Origin: a virus
Reading direction: 5' to 3' (one strand)
Length of the DNA: 40,867 nt
IMG/VR virus record: IMGVR_UViG_3300044998_000504
Span: 1-40,867 of that record
Positions within the stretch are counted from its first letter, which is position 1. The number at the start of each line of letters is the position of its first letter. Below are positions 31,456 through 37,157 of this stretch, piece by piece. Below the pieces are notes generated by a model. That model was not told the origin of the DNA and ran no database searches. It saw only the letters and a program-made list of their open reading frames with translations. A program made the translations under genes and the position numbers.

Positions 31456-32028
31456 TTAGGCGATCTTCAGCCCGAGAGATTCAGCGGCCGCCAGAATTGC
31501 GGCTTTCTTCTCGCCACGCGCATGCTTGAACCACGCCTTCAGCGCGCGCGCCGCGTTCGCCGCATAGTCGGCTTTCGCAGCATCGTTCGTTTTCTTGCCG
31601 CGAATGTACTGGACCATCGCCTTTGCCGCGGCTTCGGGCTTCTCGCCCTTGCGCACGGCGCGCGCCGCGGTCATCAGATGATGATGCGTGCAGACGCCTG
31701 CACCATCCTTGATGATCTCACGCATGACCGGAATCGCCGTGTACGTGTCCAGCACGAGCGACCAATTGCGCAGCACGTTGTCGCGAGTCGCGGGCGCCAG
31801 CGCCTTCAGCGTATTCGACTTCTCGACCAGCGACATGATGCCGGCGATGCCCTTCTGGCCGATCGGCTTACCCTTCGCGACGGACTGCGCAATCCCACAC
31901 ACGTGTGTGAGAAACGAACCCGAATCGCCGATGCCCTTGATGCTGTCGACGACTGCGGCCGCGATCTTGTTTCGGCCCGCGTTGTCGATCACCGCGGTTT
32001 CGACTTCGACAGTTTTGCTCTTTGTCAT
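31456..32028 (-). CDS. Hypothetical Ala/Lys-rich protein
   Basis: A 190-residue helical protein (ATG 32028, AGGAG nine bases upstream) encoded as a single-gene transcript between the strand switch and a terminator. It contains RNKIAAAVVDSIKGIG, a central RDNVLRNWSLVLDTYTAIPV, a His cluster VCTHHHLMTAARAV, and basic Ala/Lys helices at the end. No known domain is recognised. Its isolated, first position suggests an early-expressed protein, possibly DNA-binding. Palindrome copy 12 lies in its 5' half. Confidence 0.65.
   Translation of the reverse strand: MTKSKTVEVETAVIDNAGRNKIAAAVVDSIKGIGDSGSFLTHVCGIAQSVAKGKPIGQKGIAGIMSLVEKSNTLKALAPATRDNVLRNWSLVLDTYTAIPVMREIIKDGAGVCTHHHLMTAARAVRKGEKPEAAAKAMVQYIRGKKTNDAAKADYAANAARALKAWFKHARGEKKAAILAAAESLGLKIA
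31895..31910. repeat. Palindrome copy 12 (16 bp form), inside the gene at 31456-32028
   Basis: CCACACA-CG-TGTGTGA, read as LTHVCG in the gene, same phase as the other intragenic copies. Confidence 0.85.
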
Positions 32029-32047
32029 GATGTTCAGCTCCTGTTAT

Positions 32048-32070
32048 GAGCCCCGCACCATGCAGGGCTC
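32048..32070 (-). promoter_or_regulatory. Hairpin in the leader of the gene at 31456-32028
   Basis: GAGCCC (32048-32053) pairs with GGGCTC (32065-32070), with an inner GC/GC pair; it lies just upstream of the ribosome binding site and could affect translation or stability. Confidence 0.45.
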
Positions 32071-32096
32071 TAATAGACGCACGTGAGGAAACGATT

Positions 32097-32111
32097 CCAC
32101 ACAGTGTGTGG
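32097..32111. repeat. Palindrome copy 13 (15 bp form)
   Basis: Perfect CCACACA-G-TGTGTGG about 70 bases upstream of the gene at 31456-32028, in the divergent intergenic region, where an operator would be expected. Confidence 0.92.
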
Positions 32112-32379
32112 GAGTTAAGCGGTCGAGGGGTGCGGGGGTACCGGACCACGGGGGTGGGGGGGTGACGGGGGCGCTTACCTCTTCCACCCCCACATCCCCC
32201 AAAAATTACAACACACACGATTGACACACGAAACCCTAAAACCCCTCGTACCCCCCACCCTCAAAACCCCGCCACCAAAACCCCTCGCACCCACACCCCC
32301 AAAAACCCCACCCCAAAACCCACACCACACGAAACACACACTATTGACATCCCCCCTGCCGATAACACACAATACGCAC
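32112..32379. other. Divergent intergenic region with G-run and C-run blocks
   Basis: Runs of G (four to seven) on the plus strand at 32127-32171, then runs of C at 32184-32325 with AAAACCCC-type spacing, giving an abrupt skew change near 32175. Both strands could form G-quadruplexes. Two ATTGACA words (32220 and 32343) could be -35 elements for the plus-strand operon. No gene is credible here; the open plus frame encodes only Pro/Thr/Lys-rich text. Confidence 0.6.
32344..32375 (+). promoter_or_regulatory. Possible promoter for the plus-strand operon
   Basis: A perfect -35 TTGACA (32344-32349); the -10 at the expected 17-base distance (ACACAA) is poor. A start near 32380 would coincide with the ATG of the first gene, which has no ribosome binding site. 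Confidence 0.35.
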
Positions 32380-32748
32380 ATGCAACTCGACCTCTTCTCT
32401 GACGACGCCTCCGAGTACGCACGCCAGCTTCTTCTGAGTCTCAAGGAAGACCGTAAAAAGATGGTCGCGTACAACGGAGATTCGAGGCGTTCCGCGCTTT
32501 GGTATCTCAACGAAGCCACGCTGGAGGAGCTCGAAGATCAAGCCATCGCGTACAATCTCGACATCCACTGCCGCGTGCTGATCGAGCTGGACTGTTTGCG
32601 CAACACGACGCTGTACCAAAAGAAAAAACTCGAGTTCCTGCAAAAACGCCTGCAGGCAGTCACCAAATACTATCTGTGGGCGTTGGTATTCGGGGTTGTC
32701 GTGTTCGGGGGGTTGATCTCGATCCTTGCCACTAAAATCTTGGAGTAA
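32380..32748 (+). CDS. Tail-anchored membrane protein with N-terminal QLDLF clamp motif
   Basis: A 122-residue protein. It begins MQLDLFSDD, where QLDLF is the textbook pentapeptide that binds bacterial sliding clamps. Residues 10-90 are charged helices, including a probable coiled coil (LYQKKKLEFLQKRLQ), and the end is a membrane segment (YYLWALVFGVVVFGGLISIL) followed by ATKILE. It would sit on the inner membrane facing the cytoplasm. No ribosome binding site precedes the ATG. Binding or sequestering the host clamp is an inference from the motif. Confidence 0.7.
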   Translation: MQLDLFSDDASEYARQLLLSLKEDRKKMVAYNGDSRRSALWYLNEATLEELEDQAIAYNLDIHCRVLIELDCLRNTTLYQKKKLEFLQKRLQAVTKYYLWALVFGVVVFGGLISILATKILE

Positions 32749-32750
32749 TC

Positions 32751-32912
32751 ATGCGACCGTCGATCAACGGCGTGCGTACGCACGTCATCCTTCCAAAACC
32801 ACAGCGGCAGATGCTGGTTGCGCTTGCGCGCAAGACGGGGATCTCGGTCTCCGAACATCTGCGCCGTGCCATAGACCATTATCTGAACCTGTGTACGGAG
32901 AAACCGCGATGA
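32751..32912 (+). CDS. Ribbon-helix-helix DNA-binding protein
   Basis: A 53-residue protein (ATG 32751, GGAG six bases upstream) with the Arc/CopG layout: an N-terminal strand THVILPKPQ, then helix RQMLVALARKTG, turn ISVSE, and helix HLRRAIDHYLNL. Such proteins bind DNA as dimers, usually to short inverted repeats, as repressors. The stop overlaps the next start (ATGA). It is a candidate to bind one of the palindrome families nearby. Confidence 0.8.
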   Translation: MRPSINGVRTHVILPKPQRQMLVALARKTGISVSEHLRRAIDHYLNLCTEKPR

Positions 32913-33118
32913 AAATGGAGTTTGCAAAGGCGCTGAACATGCTCCGTGCCGACAAACGCGTTCGGCGCAAGGTATGGGGCAACTCGCGGTTTTTGATGTT
33001 GATCGCCGAGTCGTCTGACTTCAGTGCGATGATCGTCGAGGTGCCTGTGGGCGGCTCCCCGGCTCCGTGGGCGGTGCGACATGAGGACTTGCTGGCCGAT
33101 GACTGGGAGATTGCGTGA
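32909..33118 (+). CDS. DUF2829 / Tad2-like protein (candidate Thoeris inhibitor)
   Basis: A 69-residue protein with GGAG eight bases before the ATG. It matches the DUF2829 pattern end to end: MEFAKALNMLRADKRVRRKVWG at the start, LMLIAES in the middle and HEDLLADDWEIA at the end. Proteins of this family (Tad2) bind and sequester the cyclic ADP-ribose-type signal made by the Thoeris defence system. Family membership is supported by the conserved ends; that this member blocks Thoeris is inference. It is coupled to the ribbon-helix-helix gene. Confidence 0.8.
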   Translation: MKMEFAKALNMLRADKRVRRKVWGNSRFLMLIAESSDFSAMIVEVPVGGSPAPWAVRHEDLLADDWEIA

Positions 33119-33228
33119 TGGCCGAAAAGAAAAAGGCCCCGAGGGGTCTCGGGGCCGAGTCACGTCAGCATGGAGGAGATCACAACCGCAGCAAGAATAC
33201 CACATTACCGTTCGAGGTAAAGCAGTGA
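33118..33228 (+). CDS. 36-residue basic protein (putative)
   Basis: The ATG at 33118 overlaps the previous stop by one base and has GGGAG eight bases upstream; the stop overlaps the next start (GTGA). It reads AEKKKAPRGLGAESRQHGG and ends LPFEVKQ. The double overlap supports translation, but the frame contains a hairpin that could be a terminator for opposing transcription, so this remains a candidate. Confidence 0.45.
   Translation: MAEKKKAPRGLGAESRQHGGDHNRSKNTTLPFEVKQ
33127..33156 (-). terminator. Possible minus-strand terminator
   Basis: A 9-bp stem (GGCCCCGAG 33135-33143, CTCGGGGCC 33148-33156) with loop GGGT, followed on the minus strand by TTTTTCTTTTC. It would stop antisense transcription coming from the right. 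Confidence 0.5.
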
Positions 33229-33908
33229 TCTACCCCCCTGTGGTCGATGAACACGACACGTTGGACTTGGTGATCGGTGGGAAATCCATCGCGAGGTATG
33301 GCGACGGGGAGTTCAAGATTGCCAAAGGGGGCGAGTGCGTCTCTCAAGAACGTGACCCCCGGCTCACGGTGGAGCTGGCGAGCATCCTCGTGCAGCACAG
33401 CAAAAAGGTCCTCACGGCCATCCCGACTATGGACCCGAGGGGGCCAAAATACAACAAGTGGGCGAGGTATTCCAACGTCTACCCTCGGCAGTTGAACCCC
33501 AAGAAGACCTACTATTCCGCGTTCATCTCTCGGCCGGACTCGGCTCCGTGGATCAACACGAAGGAGTTCTTCGACAAGATCGAGGGGTTGTGGAAAGGGC
33601 AGAGTGTCACCCTTGTGGCCTGTGGCGAGCGGTCCCTGACGAAGGAGTTCCTCTACCAGACCGGTGCCTATGCGGTAAACTGGGTGCCGTGCCCGCGCCG
33701 TGATGCGTATCGGGTCATCGACGACCTCGAGAAAGACTGCATGAGTTCCCCGTTCGAGCGGGTACTCCTGTGTGCGGGGCCTACGGCCACCTGCCTTGCG
33801 TGGCGGCTCGGGCACCGTGGCAAGCATGCGATCGACCTCGGGCATATCGGCATGTTCTGGCGGGCGTATGCGACCCCTAAATCCCATCTGTATCAAGGCG
33901 AGAAATGA
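33225..33908 (+). CDS. GT-D-fold glycosyltransferase-like protein (DUF1792 type)
   Basis: A 227-residue protein; the GTG at 33225 follows GAGG by seven bases and overlaps the preceding stop. The signature SIARYGDGEFKIA near residue 25 is typical of GT-D glycosyltransferases, whose DGE-type acidic residues hold the metal and sugar nucleotide. It continues with VTLVACGERSLTKEFL, and ends with VLLCAGPTATCLAWRLG and AIDLGHIGMFW, also family hallmarks. It probably transfers a sugar onto a growing glycan. First gene of the six-gene glycan block. Confidence 0.75.
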   Translation: MIYPPVVDEHDTLDLVIGGKSIARYGDGEFKIAKGGECVSQERDPRLTVELASILVQHSKKVLTAIPTMDPRGPKYNKWARYSNVYPRQLNPKKTYYSAFISRPDSAPWINTKEFFDKIEGLWKGQSVTLVACGERSLTKEFLYQTGAYAVNWVPCPRRDAYRVIDDLEKDCMSSPFERVLLCAGPTATCLAWRLGHRGKHAIDLGHIGMFWRAYATPKSHLYQGEK

Positions 33909-34507
33909 GTTTCGTCATCAACGACGAGCACTTCGAGTATCTTTCCATCCAGAGGGGCGAGATCTCGGATCACAGGCACGACCGTAAAGCGTGGGAGCGT
34001 GCATATGCGGAGTCTATTGGGGGGATTGTCGAGAATGTTCGACCACATCTTCCGGCTCATTGTCAGGCTATGCTTGATATTGGCGGCGGTCTTGGTGGTG
34101 TCGATATACTCCTTAGTCGCCTTTACAGTACTCCTAGCGTGCACATTCTTGATGGGTTGGAAGACCCACCAGTCGTAAGGTCGCACGCCTCGACGTTCAA
34201 CAACGCAAGCGTCACACTCGACTTCTTGGCGGCAAACGGGGTGCAGAATGCGCATGTGTACTATCCGCGCCCCTATCCAGCCGTGCAGTACGACTTGATC
34301 GTGAGCTTTGCGGCTTACTGCTTTCACATCCCCCCAACCACCTACTTCGACATCTTGACGGAGATGAGTCATCCGGGCACGGTATTCATCTTCGACGTGC
34401 GGGCGACGAAACCACTGTGGCTCGAGCAGTTGTGCGGACTGCTTGGCAAACCCGTCTTGCTCGAGCGCGGCAAAAAACACGTGAGGCTCAGATGGACTCG
34501 AGGTTGA
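33905..34507 (+). CDS. SAM-dependent methyltransferase 1
   Basis: A 200-residue class I methyltransferase: motif I AMLDIGGGLGGVDILLSR near residues 55-72, an acidic HILDGLEDP after the second strand, and YDLIVSFAAYCFHIPP at the motif IV position. It starts with an ATGA overlap. In a block of glycosyltransferases it may methylate a sugar or end group. The substrate cannot be told from sequence. Confidence 0.75.
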   Translation: MSFVINDEHFEYLSIQRGEISDHRHDRKAWERAYAESIGGIVENVRPHLPAHCQAMLDIGGGLGGVDILLSRLYSTPSVHILDGLEDPPVVRSHASTFNNASVTLDFLAANGVQNAHVYYPRPYPAVQYDLIVSFAAYCFHIPPTTYFDILTEMSHPGTVFIFDVRATKPLWLEQLCGLLGKPVLLERGKKHVRLRWTRG

Positions 34508-35043
34508 TCTCGATCGGTTACAAGAAACTCCTCACGGAGAAACATGACAAGCGGCCGTGGGGCGGCACTGGGCACTCTTGGGTACCGTACGTGCTCGATG
34601 AGCTGTCGAGGTTGTGCGCCAGCAAGAACTGCGAGATCAAGACGATACTCGACTTCGGCTGCGGGCGTGGCACGTTCAAGACGAAAATGGAAGAGGTGGT
34701 GCCGGGGATTACGATCTTCGAGTACGACCCCGGCGTGCGCGGGAAGGACGAGTTGCTCAATGCGCAGGTCGACTACGTCGTTTGCACCGACGTGATGGAG
34801 CATGTCGAGGAACAGTTTGTCGACGAGACTCTGCGCGTCATCCGCGATCGGGCGCTTTACGGGGCGTTTTTCAACATCGACTGCAACTTGAGCAAGTCCT
34901 CGCTTCCGGATGGGCGCAATACGCACATCACGGTAAAGCCGCCCATGTGGTGGCTCGAGAAACTGGAGCATACTTTTTCAGAGTGGAGGTGGCGCGTCCT
35001 CGAGAAACGCGGGCGTCTTGTTGTTGCGGGTGAGGCTCCATGA
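34492..35043 (+). CDS. SAM-dependent methyltransferase 2
   Basis: A 183-residue class I methyltransferase starting at ATG 34492 (GAGG five bases upstream, 16 bases inside the previous gene). Motif I is TILDFGCGRGTFKTKM near 47-62, then IFEYDPGVRG at the acidic loop and YVVCTDVMEHVEEQ, a typical motif IV region of small-molecule methyltransferases. It may modify sugars or nucleotide-sugar intermediates of the block. Confidence 0.78.
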   Translation: MDSRLISIGYKKLLTEKHDKRPWGGTGHSWVPYVLDELSRLCASKNCEIKTILDFGCGRGTFKTKMEEVVPGITIFEYDPGVRGKDELLNAQVDYVVCTDVMEHVEEQFVDETLRVIRDRALYGAFFNIDCNLSKSSLPDGRNTHITVKPPMWWLEKLEHTFSEWRWRVLEKRGRLVVAGEAP

Positions 35044-35651
35044 GGGTGATCGTGATCGGCGGCGGTTGGAGCTTCAAGGAGTTCGCCGGTGTCGACTTTC
35101 GCGAATACGGCTGGGTGGTGGGCGTGAACGAGTCGGCCGTCCTGTGCCAAGTCAATGTCGGCATTACGATGGACAGGCTCTGGGCCGAGCATCGTGCGCG
35201 GGACTTTTTTCTCAAGCATCCGGGTGCAGACCTGTGGGTTCGCCGTGGGGCCGACAAGAACCTGCCGTACCATCCTCGCCGCCTGCAGTTCGAGTGCAAC
35301 CACAAGTCGGTCAAGATGGTCGATACAGGGGTCACTTTCAACGGTACGAACAGCGGCATGTGTGCGCTCAGCTACGCGTACCAGCGCAGGCCCAACAAGA
35401 TTTTCCTGTTTGGCTTCGACATGTGCAAAGGCCCTAAAGGGGAGCCGTATTGGCACGACCCCTATCCGTGGGCACGGGCGGACGGTGCTACGAAACCGGG
35501 AAAGTATGCAGAATGGGCGGCGCAGTTCGACTCTGTTGCGCGGCAGTTCGAGCAGGTGGGAACGAAAGTGTTCAACGTCTCGTCTCGCACGGCGATCAAG
35601 TCATTCCCCATCCTGACATTCCAGCAGTTCGTCACTGAGGCGTCCAAATGA
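35040..35651 (+). CDS. DUF115/sialyltransferase-like protein
   Basis: A 203-residue protein starting with an ATGA overlap. It has a Rossmann-like opening VIVIGGGWSFKEF, then WVVGVNESAV, GITMDRLWAEH, and a central TFNGTNSGMCALSYAYQ followed by KIFLFGFDMC. This order is seen in DUF115 and GT42 (sialyltransferase-like) proteins that place sugars on surface structures. The assignment is from fold pattern only. Confidence 0.6.
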   Translation: MRVIVIGGGWSFKEFAGVDFREYGWVVGVNESAVLCQVNVGITMDRLWAEHRARDFFLKHPGADLWVRRGADKNLPYHPRRLQFECNHKSVKMVDTGVTFNGTNSGMCALSYAYQRRPNKIFLFGFDMCKGPKGEPYWHDPYPWARADGATKPGKYAEWAAQFDSVARQFEQVGTKVFNVSSRTAIKSFPILTFQQFVTEASK

Positions 35652-36454
35652 CCGAGATCGAGCTTACACCGCTGCCACAGGTGTGCATGATCTATCCGTA
35701 CTACGAGAACCCGACCATGCTCGCCTTGCAGGTCGAGAATTGGAACCGGTGTGCGGGGCGGCTGCGCGCTGCGATCAAGCTTATCGTCGTTGACGACTGC
35801 AGCTCTAAGGCTCCTGCGTTCGACATTCTCAAAGACTGCAAACTTCGGAAGCAGCTTTTTCGCGTTAAAAAACGGCTGCCGTGGAACATGCATCAGTGTC
35901 GCAACATTGGCGCGTTCGAGGCGGGGCAAAAGGGCGACAATCCGTGGCTGTTCATGAGCGACATCGACATCGTCATGACACCTGAGATGGCGCTGACGAT
36001 GCTGGAGAAAAAGCTGGACCCCGGACGGCATTACACATTCGAGCGTGTGTTTGCTCCAGATTACACCGAGCGCAAGGTGCATCCGAATACGTTTCTCGTG
36101 AAACACGCGGCATACTGGCAGGTAAACGGATACGACCTCGACCTTACAGGCGGGTATGGCGGTGGTTATGGTGGCGATGGCGAGTTTCGTCGTCAGTTGA
36201 ATATCGTTGCGCCTGTCGAGCATATGAACGATGTCGTGCTTATCGGATACGGACGGCGGAAACGTGACGGTGAGCCGGTCATCGAGGATGCGGATACACG
36301 GGACTTGGACCGTGACGAGTGGCAAAAGAAGTACCGTGCCGCGTTCGACCGCAAGCGCGCACTTGGCGACATGCGTTCGGTAAATCCGATTCGCGTTGAG
36401 TACGAAGAGATTTTCTTTCCCAAGATAAAGGAAGAAGTTAGTGGCGAAGCTTAG
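35648..36454 (+). CDS. Family 2-type glycosyltransferase
   Basis: A 268-residue GT-A enzyme. The N-terminal VCMIYPYYENPTMLALQ and LIVVDDCSS are the usual nucleotide-binding strands, LFMSDIDIVMT near 103 carries the DxD metal site, and GGYGGGYGGDGEFRRQL near 175 supplies the galactosyltransferase-like ED/DG acceptor region. It probably adds a hexose. The stop lies 14 bases inside the next gene. Confidence 0.8.
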   Translation: MTEIELTPLPQVCMIYPYYENPTMLALQVENWNRCAGRLRAAIKLIVVDDCSSKAPAFDILKDCKLRKQLFRVKKRLPWNMHQCRNIGAFEAGQKGDNPWLFMSDIDIVMTPEMALTMLEKKLDPGRHYTFERVFAPDYTERKVHPNTFLVKHAAYWQVNGYDLDLTGGYGGGYGGDGEFRRQLNIVAPVEHMNDVVLIGYGRRKRDGEPVIEDADTRDLDRDEWQKKYRAAFDRKRALGDMRSVNPIRVEYEEIFFPKIKEEVSGEA

Positions 36455-37157
36455 CGTGATCTGCTGGAAATGGACTCCACGGCATCAATACCGCAGTCAA
36501 TTCAGTGCAGACCATGTAAATACGCTACAGCGCATGGTTGCGCGCAACTACGCGGGCGAGCATGAGTTCGTTTGCATTACTGATAATTGGAAAGATTTGG
36601 ACAGTGCTGTGCGCGTAATTCCGCTTTGGAAAGACTTAGCGCATATAGACAGTCCGCATGGCATTTACAATCCGAGCTGCTATCGTCGGCTCAAGCTGTT
36701 TTCGCTTGAAGCTGTAGAGATCATCGGGAACGATCGGTTTTTGTCACTTGATTTGGATACGGTCATTACAGGCGATTGTGCGCCGTTGTGGGATCGTCCA
36801 GAAGATGTAGTGTTCTGGGGCGATGCTTCTCGAACTACCCCGTACAACGGCTCGATGTGGCTTCTTCGTTCAGGTACGCGCACGAAAGTCTGGACTGAGT
36901 TCGATCCCATCGAGTCGCCACGTCTTGCGCAGCGGGCTGGATATCACGGATCTGATCAGGCTTGGCTCAGTTATATCCTTCCCGGAGAACCGCGCTGGAC
37001 GAGCGCTGACGGCGTTTTGTCATATCGGTGCGATTTGAGACAGTACGATTACATGCTACCGAAACACGCGCGTATCGTATTTTTTAATGGGCATACAGAC
37101 CCGTGGTCGCCGTCTGCAAAGCGCAAATGCCCGTGGATAGAAGAGTACTATCGTTAG
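36441..37157 (+). CDS. Family 8-like glycosyltransferase
   Basis: A 238-residue protein starting at GTG 36441 with AGGAAG upstream. It has the GT-A pattern: HEFVCITDNW, a long loop, then RFLSLDLDTVITGD with the DxD motif near 100, FWGDASRTTPYNGSMWLLR and a His/Asp-containing end (YHGSDQAWLSYIL). It likely transfers a sugar using a UDP-sugar. It is the last plus-strand gene before terL; the two stop codons overlap by four bases. Confidence 0.75.
   Translation: MAKLSVICWKWTPRHQYRSQFSADHVNTLQRMVARNYAGEHEFVCITDNWKDLDSAVRVIPLWKDLAHIDSPHGIYNPSCYRRLKLFSLEAVEIIGNDRFLSLDLDTVITGDCAPLWDRPEDVVFWGDASRTTPYNGSMWLLRSGTRTKVWTEFDPIESPRLAQRAGYHGSDQAWLSYILPGEPRWTSADGVLSYRCDLRQYDYMLPKHARIVFFNGHTDPWSPSAKRKCPWIEEYYR

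Noticed and set aside
31201-32049. A 282-codon plus-strand frame
   Set aside because: It crosses a terminator and is antisense to the gene at 31456-32028, which has a good start.
21609-32111. A CRISPR array from the repeated palindrome
   Set aside because: Copies are hundreds to thousands of bases apart, without regular spacers or cas genes; the Cas4-like nuclease belongs to the replication operon.
33317-33327. A further ATTGCCAAAGG resembling the control-region site
   Set aside because: It lacks the leading TC and an inverted partner and is inside a coding region.
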